Translations under genes and position numbers: made by a program
The notes under the pieces: model-generated
What the model was told of the DNA's origin: nothing
The model's input: the letters and a program-made list of their open reading frames with translations, nothing else
The model's database searches: none
Assembly: GCA_947475735.1 (NCBI GenBank)
Contig: CANJLQ010000023.1
Span: forward strand, 1 to 33,384
Reading direction: 5' to 3'
DNA length: 33,384 nucleotides
Origin: Caulobacteraceae bacterium
GTDB taxonomy: Bacteria; Pseudomonadota; Alphaproteobacteria; Caulobacterales; Caulobacteraceae
Part shown: in pieces, positions 15,321 to 22,660 of the stretch
Numbering within the stretch: position 1 is the stretch's first letter
Layout: each line of letters opens with the position of its first letter

Positions 15321-15801
15321 GCCCCGGACGAGGACGTTTGGACTCAAGTTCCGCCTGGCCCTCCTGCAGCCAGGTCCGGTCCGGGTCGGGCGACGTCGGC
15401 AGGGCCGCCAGGCCATCGAACATCGTCGTCACCGCCGAGATCAGGGTCCGGACCTCGTATTCGGACAGTCGGTCGCCGACCGCTTCGTCGAAGCGTCTCA
15501 GGGCGATCACCAGGATGGTCCCGAATCGGTTGTCGGCGCAGCGCACCGCCAGTTCCGGCGAGCCGGTGGCGACCGCCAGCAGGATCGCGTTGGGGTCGCT
15601 CCCGGTCGCCCTGGCGAACCGGTCGATGTAATCCAGGTTCAGCCGGGTCTCGCCGGCCTCGAACCGGTCGTAGGTCCGCAGGGCGAGATTCATCGTCGCG
15701 GCGATCTCGGCTTTCGAGCGCCCGCTGCGGAGCCGAAGACGCTTGAGCGCGCGCGACAGCAGAGCGCCGTCCCGCCGCAGATCCGGCCTGTCGCCTTTCA
15801 T
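15316..15801 (-). CDS. XRE-family helix-turn-helix regulator next to the lasso operon
   Basis: The 161-residue protein starts at the ATG at 15801 (MKGDRPDLRR). An XRE/Cro-like DNA-binding domain covers about residues 12-70 (SKAEIAATMNLALRTYDRFEAGETRLNLDYIDRF), and a helical C-terminal domain of unknown role (about 80-135) probably serves dimerisation. It ends about 95 bases upstream of the precursor ATG on the same strand, and the AT-rich putative promoter of the lasso operon overlaps its 3' end. It is a good candidate for the operon's regulator, but it could equally belong to the neighbouring mobile element, whose first gene is divergent. The frame is open far upstream, but only the part from 15801 looks like protein. 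Confidence 0.8.
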   Translation of the reverse strand: MKGDRPDLRRDGALLSRALKRLRLRSGRSKAEIAATMNLALRTYDRFEAGETRLNLDYIDRFARATGSDPNAILLAVATGSPELAVRCADNRFGTILVIALRRFDEAVGDRLSEYEVRTLISAVTTMFDGLAALPTSPDPDRTWLQEGQAELESKRPRPGR

Positions 15802-15898
15802 TCCGGTGCAACCTCCCGTTTCGTCGCGGAGCTCTGGTCGAGCCTCGTCGCCACAGTGCGTTGAGTGCGCCATCGGACACAACAGGTGCATTGTCGCC

Positions 15899-15926
15899 GG
15901 AAAGTGGCGGGCGTTACGCCACTTTT
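15899..15926. promoter_or_regulatory. Palindrome in the divergent promoter region (possible operator)
   Basis: AAAGTGGCG (15901-15909) and CGCCACTTT (15917-15925) form a perfect 9-bp inverted repeat around a 7-base spacer. It lies in the 231-bp region between the divergent XRE (start 15801) and GntR-like (start 16033) genes, where an operator for either regulator would be expected. Its form would also allow an RNA hairpin. Confidence 0.6.
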
Positions 15927-16032
15927 CGACGTCTCCCATGCCGAAAGATGGCGAACCGATCCCGATCCTGTTCACAACCGCTTGGCGAGAGGCACCGGTG
16001 CGTCCAAGTCTTCCGGTTTTCGGGAGGCCGCC

Positions 16033-16656
16033 GTGAACCGCAGACACGACCCCTTCACTCTGGCGCTCGCCAGCCTGCGCAGCCGGCTCGAGCAGGGACT
16101 CCATCCGCCGGGCGGCCCGATCGTCATCCTGGACGAGGCCCGCCGCCTGAAGCTCTCGACGACGCCGGTCCGCGAGGCCCTGGGCTGGCTGTGCGGGTTC
16201 GGCCTGGTCGAACGCGGGCCGACCGGTGGCTTTCTGGTGCCCCGACGGGATCCCCAGGGGCTGCGGGACCTGCTGGCCTTCCGGCTCCATTGCCTCGACG
16301 CCGGCCTTGACCGCACCGGCGCGGTCCAGGGCCGTGACGGGTTCACGCCCCGGGCCGAGGCCGGCCCGGATCCCGCCGCGCTGATGGCCTGGCTGGTTCG
16401 CAGCACCGGCAACGCCGCCCTCATGGACGCCTTTGACCGGGTCGCCAGCCAACTGGTCGCGTATCGTCGGGCCGAGGCGCGCGTGTTCCCGGATTCCGAC
16501 ATCGAGGCACAAGCGCTCGCCGACCGGTTCCGGGACCCGGTGGGGCCCGGTCTGGGCGAGGCGCTCGCCGCCTATCACCAGCGCCGGATCGAGGCCGCGC
16601 CCCACCTGATCATGGCCGCCGACGCCGACCGGCGCGACGCGGCCGAGGAGACGTGA
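16033..16656 (+). CDS. GntR-like winged-helix regulator at the head of the transfer operon
   Basis: The 207-residue protein uses a GTG start at 16033, chosen because GGGAGG lies 5 bases upstream. The N-terminal winged helix contains IVILDEARRLKLSTTPVREALGWLCGFGLVERG, shown here only to identify the TTPVREAL recognition-helix motif typical of the GntR family. The C-terminal part (about 85-180) is helical and resembles a reduced FCD-type domain without an obvious ligand site. The stop is one base before the ATG of traG, so it is the first gene of a transfer operon and may autoregulate it. The ligand is unknown. Confidence 0.78.
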   Translation: MNRRHDPFTLALASLRSRLEQGLHPPGGPIVILDEARRLKLSTTPVREALGWLCGFGLVERGPTGGFLVPRRDPQGLRDLLAFRLHCLDAGLDRTGAVQGRDGFTPRAEAGPDPAALMAWLVRSTGNAALMDAFDRVASQLVAYRRAEARVFPDSDIEAQALADRFRDPVGPGLGEALAAYHQRRIEAAPHLIMAADADRRDAAEET

Positions 16657-16657
16657 G

Positions 16658-18538
16658 ATGATCCCCCGCCTCGTCGGACTGGTGTTCGGGATCGTCGCGG
16701 GCCTTCAGGGCGCGACCCAGATGGTCGGCTGGACCTATGGCTTCGCCCCGGCTCTGGGCCCGGGCGTGCGTGTGGGCGAGGCGCTCGTCCTCTATCCGCC
16801 CTGGGCTCTGATCACCTGGAAGACCGCGTTCGGGTCCGAGATCGCGCCGTCCCTGTCGCGGGGCGCGCCCCTCGTGCTTCTGGGCACGGTGCTCGGCCTC
16901 GGGGCCGGCGTTTTGGTCGAGGGCGACGGTCGGGTCCGGCGCGTTCGGGGCTGGGGCGGTCTAGCCGAGGCGCGCCGGGCGGGGCTCCTGGCCGGGGGCG
17001 GGGCCGTGATCGGGGTTCTGGGCGGACGGCTTCTGGCGACCGACGACATGAGGCCCAGTCTGGTCACGGGCGGCACCCGCAGCGGCAAGGGCCGGGGCCA
17101 TGTGGTGCCGACCCTCCTGTCCTGGGGCGGAAGCGTGCTGGTCCATGATCCGAAACGCGAGCTCTGGGGCTTAACCAGCGGATGGCGATCGACCTTCTCG
17201 CATTCGCTGTTTCTCGATCCTCGCGATCCGCTGTCGGCGCGCTGGAACCCGCTGGCGGAGATCCGCCCCGGGCCGGGCGAGCTGGCGCAGATCCAGCGGC
17301 TCGTCGCCATCCTCGCCGATCCCGGCGGCGCCCGCGACGACGAGGCGATCTGGGACAAGGCGGCCTCCGAGATCCTCGAGGCGGTGATCCTGCACGTCCT
17401 CTACACCGCGTCGGACGCGGACAAGACTCTGCTCGGGGTCCGCGCCCTCCTGGCCGACCTGGACGCCTCGGCCGACGCGATGCGCAAGGCGCTCCACCGG
17501 GTCGGCCCCGACGGCAAGCCGGAGACCCATCCCTTCATCAAGACGGCGGTGACGGGCTATGCCGCCATGCACGACCGGTTCCGCACCTCGGTCCAGGGCA
17601 CCGCCCGATCTTATCTCAAATGGCTGGCGGGCGAGGACCTGGAACGGGTGCTGTCCGGCTCCGACCTCGCGCTCGGCGACCTGATGTGCGCCGAGGCCCC
17701 GGTCTCCCTCTATGTCCAGGCCGCGCCAGCCGACTCGGCGGCGCTGCGGCCCTTCCTGCGGCTGTTTTTCTATGCGGCGGCCCAGGCCCTGACGGCAGAG
17801 GCTGAATGCGACGCCGGTGGACGGATCAAGCGCCACAAGCTTCTGATGGTGATGGACGAGTTCCCGCTGTTGGGACGTCTCGTCTTCTTCGAGAAGTCGC
17901 TGCGGCTGATGAGCGGCTACGGCGTCAAGCCGATGCTGGTGGCCCAGTCGCTGAACGACATCGTCGAGACCTATGGGGTGCACAATACGATCCTGGACAA
18001 TTGTCACGTGTTTACCGCCTTCTCGGCCCTGGATCCTGTGACGCAAGATAAGGTGTCGAAACTCACGGGCACGGTGCTGGAGACGCGCACGAGCCGCAGC
18101 GCTCCGGCGGGGCTCGGCGCGGGGCGATCCTCGGTGTCCCGGGCCCAGACCGAACGCCCCCTCCTGGAGCCCGGAGAGGTGCGGGCCTTGCCGGACCGCC
18201 GCCAGATCGTGTTCGCGGCGGGCCGCCGGCCGCTCCTGGCTGACAAGCTCAAATACGACCGGCGCGAGCCGTTCCGCAGCCGGGCCCGGATCCCGGCCCC
18301 GCTCCAGGGCGCCCGGCCGGACGCGCCGCCGGTTCCGCCCCATCCGTTCGCGGGGCGGCGGGCGCTGGGCCAGGACACCCAGGCCACTTTGCCGCTGTTC
18401 AAGGAGGTGGCGGCGGTCCTGGACGAGAAGAAGGTGGCCCAGAAGGTCGCCGAGATTTTTGGGAGGGTCACCGAGGAGATGGCCGCGCAGGACGCGGTCC
18501 TCGATCATCTGCAAGGAACGCGGCATGCCAAGGACTAG
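16658..18538 (+). CDS. traG: TraG/VirD4-family conjugative coupling protein
   Basis: The 626-residue protein has N-terminal membrane segments (about 3-22 and 68-90) and a large cytoplasmic ATPase. Landmarks are Walker A GGTRSGKGRG near 137-146, LVHDPKRELWGLT, Walker B LLMVMDEFPLLGRL near 395-408, and the motif VAQSLNDI that follows it in TraG proteins. It couples the relaxase-DNA complex to a type IV secretion channel in conjugation. It is followed by a CopG-like gene (14-bp overlap) and trbB, an order known from Tn4371-like integrative elements. No relaxase gene is visible in the window. The length is close to the family norm and no lesion was seen. Confidence 0.93.
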   Translation: MIPRLVGLVFGIVAGLQGATQMVGWTYGFAPALGPGVRVGEALVLYPPWALITWKTAFGSEIAPSLSRGAPLVLLGTVLGLGAGVLVEGDGRVRRVRGWGGLAEARRAGLLAGGGAVIGVLGGRLLATDDMRPSLVTGGTRSGKGRGHVVPTLLSWGGSVLVHDPKRELWGLTSGWRSTFSHSLFLDPRDPLSARWNPLAEIRPGPGELAQIQRLVAILADPGGARDDEAIWDKAASEILEAVILHVLYTASDADKTLLGVRALLADLDASADAMRKALHRVGPDGKPETHPFIKTAVTGYAAMHDRFRTSVQGTARSYLKWLAGEDLERVLSGSDLALGDLMCAEAPVSLYVQAAPADSAALRPFLRLFFYAAAQALTAEAECDAGGRIKRHKLLMVMDEFPLLGRLVFFEKSLRLMSGYGVKPMLVAQSLNDIVETYGVHNTILDNCHVFTAFSALDPVTQDKVSKLTGTVLETRTSRSAPAGLGAGRSSVSRAQTERPLLEPGEVRALPDRRQIVFAAGRRPLLADKLKYDRREPFRSRARIPAPLQGARPDAPPVPPHPFAGRRALGQDTQATLPLFKEVAAVLDEKKVAQKVAEIFGRVTEEMAAQDAVLDHLQGTRHAKD

Positions 18539-18974
18539 TCTCAAGGCCCAGCGCGTCCAGGTCTATCTGACCGACGCCAAGATCGCCGCGGCCCTGACCC
18601 GGGAAGCCCGGGCGGGTCGGATCCCCGTCAGCCAGGCGGCCGGTCGGGCCATCGCCCGCGGCCTGCAGAGCTCGCCCCGGGCCGATCCGGACGACCGGCT
18701 GCTCAAGCTGGAGATGGGATTGCGGGACCATATGCGGGCGATGGGCCGCGACATGCAGATCGTCCAGGAACTGGTTGTCGAGCTGGCGCGGGCCTTTTTC
18801 TCGCGCCTGCCCGACGTGATCGCCGACGACGATCCGACCCTGAAGGCCTCGGTGGAGGCCCGGATCGACCGGCTGCTCGACGCCACCGCCGCCCGGATCG
18901 TCGCCGGCCGCTCGCGCGACGCCGTCCGCCTGGCCGAGGAGGAGCGGCCCGGCCTGGGGGGAGCCGACCCATGA
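18525..18974 (+). CDS. CopG-like ribbon-helix-helix protein of the transfer operon
   Basis: The 149-residue protein starts at the ATG at 18525, which overlaps the end of traG by 14 bases. Residues about 8-48 (AQRVQVYLTDAKIAAALTREA, then a helix ending AIARGL) resemble a ribbon-helix-helix DNA-binding fold. The remainder is predicted helical. The same position between traG and trbB is held by CopG-like proteins in Tn4371-type elements, so a role in regulating the operon or in relaxosome assembly is likely. The assignment rests more on position than on a strong motif. Confidence 0.7.
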   Translation: MPRTSLKAQRVQVYLTDAKIAAALTREARAGRIPVSQAAGRAIARGLQSSPRADPDDRLLKLEMGLRDHMRAMGRDMQIVQELVVELARAFFSRLPDVIADDDPTLKASVEARIDRLLDATAARIVAGRSRDAVRLAEEERPGLGGADP

Positions 18975-19924
18975 TGCCTCATCCCATCGCGGTCGAGCGC
19001 CGGCTGGAGGCGCTGCGCCATGCGCTGGGTCCCGTGGTCCTGGCGGCGCTGCAGGAGCCCGGGGTGGTCGAGATCCTGGCCAATCCGGACGGGCGCATCG
19101 TTCTCGACCGCCAGGGCACGGGGCGTGAGGACAGCGGCGCGGTGCTGGACGCGGCGTCGCGCGAGCGCGCGATCCGGTTGATCGCCGACCATGCGGGCGA
19201 GACCGTGGTGCGTGAGGACCCCCGTCTGGCCGGCGTCCTGCCGGTCACCGGAGAGCGGTTCCAGGGTCTGATGCCCCCGGTGTCGGCCGCGCCCGCCTTC
19301 TCGATCCGCAAGCGGCCGGCCGTGATCTGGCGGCTGGACGACTATGTCCGCGACGCGGTGATGACCCCCGTCCAGGCTGAGGTCCTGCGCGCGGCGGTCG
19401 CCGAACGTCGCAACATCCTGGTCTCGGGCGGGACGGGATCGGGCAAGACCACCCTGGCCAATGCCTTGCTTACCGAGCCCGGGTTCGCCGAGGATCGGGT
19501 CTTCCTGATCGAGGACACGCCCGAGCTCCAGTGTTCGGCCTGGGACACGGTCGCCGTCCTGACCCGGCGGTCACCCGTGGTCATCGGCGTGGCCGATCTG
19601 GTCCGCGACGCCTTGCGCATGCGTCCAGATCGGATCGTCGTGGGCGAGATGCGCGACGGGGCGGCAGCCCTGGAGACCCTCAAGGCCTGGAACACCGGCC
19701 ACCCCGGAGGGCTGTCGACGCTGCACGCCAACAGCGCCCAGGCGGTGCCGCGCCGGATCGAGGATCTGATGGGAGAGGTGATGGCCCGGCCGGACCGACG
19801 GGCGATCGCCGAATCGATCGACCGGATCGTCCATATCGACCGGACCCCCGGCGGACGCCGCGTGCGGGCGGTGCTCGCCCTGGCCGTGGAGGGCGACGAT
19901 CTCAGGCTGGAGCCTCTGGGTTGA
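18971..19924 (+). CDS. trbB: TrbB/VirB11-like secretion ATPase
   Basis: The 317-residue protein overlaps the previous stop by four bases (ATGA). Walker A SGGTGSGKTTLANALL is near 152-167, an Asp box follows at IEDTPELQ, Walker B-like IVVGEMRDGAA comes next, and the His box HPGGLSTLHANSA is present, the full set for VirB11-type hexameric ATPases. It would power pilus assembly and substrate transfer at the inner membrane. In trb operons trbC, D, E, J, L, F, G and I follow. Here a convergent gene on the other strand begins at once (23-bp overlap of the 3' ends), so the rest of the pore is missing from this locus. Confidence 0.94.
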   Translation: MMPHPIAVERRLEALRHALGPVVLAALQEPGVVEILANPDGRIVLDRQGTGREDSGAVLDAASRERAIRLIADHAGETVVREDPRLAGVLPVTGERFQGLMPPVSAAPAFSIRKRPAVIWRLDDYVRDAVMTPVQAEVLRAAVAERRNILVSGGTGSGKTTLANALLTEPGFAEDRVFLIEDTPELQCSAWDTVAVLTRRSPVVIGVADLVRDALRMRPDRIVVGEMRDGAAALETLKAWNTGHPGGLSTLHANSAQAVPRRIEDLMGEVMARPDRRAIAESIDRIVHIDRTPGGRRVRAVLALAVEGDDLRLEPLG

Positions 19925-20342
19925 GGTCCGCCGCAGGGTCGCTCGCGGGCGGCGCGTCGGGCTCGCGCGACAGGGCCCGGGTCAGGGACAGGACCAGGGC
20001 GCGCCGGTCCGGCGTCAGGGTCTCGAACAGGCGCACGAGCTCAAGGCTCGCCCGGTTGCGAAAGGGAGGGACGTCCTGCGACTGCGCCGTCGCATCGGGA
20101 TCGAGCAGGGCCTGGGGCGACAGGCCCAGGGCGCCGATGAGGACCGGATAGGCCGAGGCCGGGACCCGGTTGGTCCCCTTTTCGTACTTCTGGACCTGCT
20201 GGAAGGTCACGCCCAGGAGCTGGCCGAGATCGGCCTGGGTCAGGCCCGCGGCCAGGCGGGCCTCGCGGATGACGGCCGCGATCCTGTGATCGAAATCGCC
20301 GGCCTTGCGGCGGGGGGCGAAGGGGGTCTGGGAGAGGGCCAT
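19902..20342 (-). CDS. XRE-family helix-turn-helix regulator
   Basis: The 146-residue protein starts at the ATG at 20342 (MALSQTPFAP). The frame is open further upstream, but that part does not look like protein. An XRE HTH spans about residues 15-70 (GLTQADLGQLLGVTFQQVQKY is the core). The C-terminal tail contains LELVRLFETLTPDRRALV, a helix often seen in alphaproteobacterial element-borne XRE proteins. Its 3' end converges on trbB. It probably regulates the mobile element, but its target is unknown. Confidence 0.85.
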   Translation of the reverse strand: MALSQTPFAPRRKAGDFDHRIAAVIREARLAAGLTQADLGQLLGVTFQQVQKYEKGTNRVPASAYPVLIGALGLSPQALLDPDATAQSQDVPPFRNRASLELVRLFETLTPDRRALVLSLTRALSREPDAPPASDPAADLNPEAPA

Positions 20343-20412
20343 GGATCGGGTTCCGGGACGGGCTCTGGCGATCGGCGAGCGCGGGTCTACCCAGCGGGCC
20401 GTCCGCAGACCC

Positions 20413-20853
20413 TTACACGCGCCAGAGCCGTCCATCCACCGGACGCTCGCCTGCCAGCCAGCGCTCGCCAACCCCGGCGAGCAGGGCGTAGAGCCCCAGG
20501 ATGCCGAACACCCACCGGGACCCGACATAGACCCGCATGTCGAGGCTCGGATCCCCCAGCACGCTGATATGGGCCAGCATCACCAGAAGCTGGGCGGCGG
20601 CGGCGACCAGGATCCACCAGCGATCGAACTTTAGGCCCATCCAGACCAGGGCGGCCAGCAGCAGGGCGTCGTTCAGCGGAAGGGTCCACCAGATCCGCAG
20701 GGGAGCCAGCAAGCCGCCGGCGACATAGTTCACGACGAGCAGAAGGACGCCCAGCCGTTCGGGCCGGGCGCCCTTCCACCAGGCGATCGCCCAGATCACG
20801 AAGGTTGAGACCAGATAGAAGAGATGCAGGGACGCACCGTCCAAGCGCCGCAC
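20413..20853 (-). CDS. Small integral membrane protein, function unknown
   Basis: The frame encodes 146 residues from a GTG at 20853. A TTG at 20844 is better spaced behind a GGAG and could be the true start. The sequence has about four hydrophobic segments (LFYLVSTFVIWAIAW; LGVLLLVVNYVAGGLL; LLLAALVWMGL; WILVAAAAQLLVMLAHI) and a final hydrophobic stretch near WVFGILGLYALLAGV. No family was recognised. It lies between an XRE gene and a second unknown gene on the same strand, probably as accessory genes of the element. Confidence 0.7.
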   Translation of the reverse strand: MRRLDGASLHLFYLVSTFVIWAIAWWKGARPERLGVLLLVVNYVAGGLLAPLRIWWTLPLNDALLLAALVWMGLKFDRWWILVAAAAQLLVMLAHISVLGDPSLDMRVYVGSRWVFGILGLYALLAGVGERWLAGERPVDGRLWRV

Positions 20854-20866
20854 TCCGTACTAGGGG

Positions 20867-21217
20867 CTAGCCGACCGCCTCGAGCCGGCGGCCGGTGGGC
20901 CGGGGAACGCGCTCGTCCTCGTCGGGCTTGGGCTCGAACGGGCCGTTCATGCGCCAGTTGATCCCGAGCCGGCGCGCGTCCAGCTTCATCGCGTGGTGAG
21001 CCTTAAGGAGCCGTGCACGGGCCTTGACCACCGGACCCTGGGCCTGGGTGATGGCCGTCAAGGCCTCCTGGCCGACGACGGCGGTGATCTGCTGATCGAT
21101 CCGTCCGGCGGTAAGATAGGCCGACAGCTCGTTCAGGGCCGCCAGGGCCCGGTCGAGCTTTTCTTCGGCGTCGTAGAGGCGCTGGGCTGCGCCCTGTCCA
21201 TACTCGGTTCTATCCAT
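20867..21217 (-). CDS. Unknown helical protein
   Basis: This 116-residue protein starts at the ATG at 21217, with GGAGG about 12 bases upstream. It is largely helical (YDAEEKLDRALAALNELSAYL and ALTAITQAQGPVVKARARLL) with a charged tail (EPKPDEDERVPRP). It has no cysteines, signal peptide or membrane segment. Codon use fits the surrounding genes and supports a real gene. No family was recognised. It belongs to the minus-strand accessory block beside the transfer genes. Confidence 0.7.
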   Translation of the reverse strand: MDRTEYGQGAAQRLYDAEEKLDRALAALNELSAYLTAGRIDQQITAVVGQEALTAITQAQGPVVKARARLLKAHHAMKLDARRLGINWRMNGPFEPKPDEDERVPRPTGRRLEAVG

Positions 21218-21272
21218 GCGTCAGGGATCCTCCGCCGACGGCGGGTGAGAGGGATGAAAGCAAGACGAAGAC

Positions 21273-21884
21273 CTAGAGGGCGCGGTCGATGGCCTGGGCC
21301 GTGCGCTGGCCCTCGTTCATCAGGTCGAGCACCGCCTTGGTCGCCAGGGCCATCACGACAGCCATGGCGGCGATGATGAGGAGGCGAACGACGCCGGCGG
21401 GAGGCGGTCGGTAGCCGAGGCGCCCGCCTGGGCCATCAACCACCCCAGGCAGAGAATCTCGTGCAGCAGATCCTCCCGGGACAGCCGCCGCTGGGGGTTC
21501 ATGGTCTCCACGAGGAGGCTCTCCAGCACTTCGTCCGTCTGCGCCGTCGGTGAGAACCGGTGTAGGGCCGTTTCCAACTCGTCCCAGCTCCAGTGCGGCA
21601 GGTCTGTTCGTCGCTCCCCCATCTCGTGCCTCCGTCTTGCCGGCCGAGACAGCCATGGACCCGGAGCGATCGGCTATGGGGTCCTTCGGGGGGGAGGGTA
21701 CGTTTCGTTCCAGAAGCGCCAGAGCGGCCTTGCGGCGGTTGACGCCGAGGCGACGGCAGGCCTCGAAGATGTGCTTCTTGACCACGCTCTCGCTGATGCC
21801 GAGCGCCCAGGCGATTTCCTTGTCGGTCTTGAACGCCGTGAGGCGCAGACACTCCTTCTGGCGTTGGGTGAGGGACGGGGGCAT
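21273..21884 (-). CDS. LuxR-type helix-turn-helix protein, frame continuing to a C-terminal membrane segment
   Basis: The frame starts at the ATG at 21884 (MPPSLTQRQKECLRL). A clear LuxR/GerE HTH covers about residues 4-62 (TDKEIAWALGISESVVKKHIF, ACRRLGVNRRKAALALL). It runs without a stop for 203 residues and ends with a membrane helix (VVRLLIIAAMAVVMALA) and a short tail. HTH plus C-terminal membrane anchor is known in sphingomonad and related LuxR-like proteins. However, in the middle (about 21622-21415) third-position G/C falls to about 46% in this frame, while the overlapping frame of the next entry has about 86%. The middle of this protein is therefore probably not the selected frame. 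The HTH part is secure; the full-length product is not. Confidence 0.7.
   Translation of the reverse strand: MPPSLTQRQKECLRLTAFKTDKEIAWALGISESVVKKHIFEACRRLGVNRRKAALALLERNVPSPPKDPIADRSGSMAVSAGKTEARDGGATNRPAALELGRVGNGPTPVLTDGADGRSAGEPPRGDHEPPAAAVPGGSAARDSLPGVVDGPGGRLGYRPPPAGVVRLLIIAAMAVVMALATKAVLDLMNEGQRTAQAIDRAL
21353..21622 (-). CDS. Overlapping small gene inside the LuxR-like frame
   Basis: A second minus-strand frame starts at the ATG at 21622 behind an excellent GGAGG (spacing 6) and encodes 89 residues, beginning MGERRTDLPHWSWDELE. Its first about 70 codons have third-position G/C of about 86% (61 of 71 by hand count), the level of real genes here, against about 46% in the LuxR-like frame over the same bases. 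The peptide is helical and acidic with no recognised family. After about 21415 it becomes low-complexity (SSSSPP), while the other frame becomes a good membrane helix. A frameshift there, or a third overlapping start (GTG at 21443), would explain the pattern. Confidence 0.6.
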   Translation of the reverse strand: MGERRTDLPHWSWDELETALHRFSPTAQTDEVLESLLVETMNPQRRLSREDLLHEILCLGWLMAQAGASATDRLPPASFASSSSPPWLS

Positions 21885-22006
21885 GGATCGGCTTCCTGGT
21901 CTGACGGCGACGCTAGAGGCGTCGCCCGTCCAGCGCCAGACCCGCGTCCACTCCCCCGTCCCCGGCCCACGTCCCCCAGGCGTGGGTTCGCGTCCGAGCG
22001 TCGCGA

Positions 22007-22441
22007 TCACCGCGTGGGGCGGCGACCGGATGTCGAGGGCGGGGCCGGGGCGGGGGCCGGACTCGCGCTGGGCGTCATGCGGCCGGCCTCGTCGTCCAGC
22101 CTGCGCAACGCACGCTCTCCATCCGCCCAGCCCCGCCTCCAGGCCTCGGGCGAGGCGTCGTCGATCGCCTGCAGGCGCACCAGCTGGCGAAGGGCCCGTT
22201 CGAGTTCAGGCGCATGCCGCGTCAGCGGGGAATCCACGGGCGGTTCGCTGTGCATGACCGCCCGCCAGAGGTCCTCCTTGGTCTCGAAATGCGCGAAGAT
22301 CACGCCGGTCGTCCTGCCCATCGCGTCCGCGAGCCGTCGAACGTTGACGCTCTCATAGGTGTTCTCGGAAAACAGTTTTCGGGCCGTGGTCACGATGAGC
22401 TCGCGGCTCTCAGCCACCTGCTCCTTGCGAATCCGTCGCAT
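22007..22441 (-). CDS. TetR-family transcriptional regulator
   Basis: The 144-residue protein starts at the ATG at 22441 (MRRIRKEQVAESRELIV). The N-terminal TetR HTH is clear: TARKLFSENTYESVNVRRLA followed by AMGRTTGVIFAHFETKEDLW. The C-terminal ligand-binding part is much shorter than the usual 120-130 residues and ends in a Pro/Ala/Ser-rich tail, so it is a reduced family member. It is divergent from radC (220-bp gap) and may control that operon, itself, or both. The frame extends far upstream opposite radC, but that part is a shadow. Confidence 0.85.
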   Translation of the reverse strand: MRRIRKEQVAESRELIVTTARKLFSENTYESVNVRRLADAMGRTTGVIFAHFETKEDLWRAVMHSEPPVDSPLTRHAPELERALRQLVRLQAIDDASPEAWRRGWADGERALRRLDDEAGRMTPSASPAPAPAPPSTSGRRPTR

Positions 22442-22660
22442 GGTGATCTCGCGCCCCAGAACCCTGTCGCTGCGCGCGCGTGCCCGGTTCCCCGTTCCGG
22501 AGCTCGCAGACACGCTTGCCGATGCCGATGGGCGCTTTTGGAGGACCCCGCCCGTATCCGTCAATGCGCAGGGTGCGGGCGGCGCGGCCCCGCGCGGCCG
22601 GGAGGAGAAAGGAAGGCGGGCGGCGGGCGCTCCTCGGAGGAGCGTTTGGAGACGACCGCC
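22442..22660. promoter_or_regulatory. Divergent promoter region between tetR-like and radC genes
   Basis: This 219-bp gap must carry promoters for both directions. Close to radC it has a purine-rich run GGAAGGCGGGCGG and a hairpin CGCTCCT-CGG-AGGAGCG (22628-22644), followed by GGAGAC before the ATG. Similar leaders precede several later genes in the block. Confidence 0.55.
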
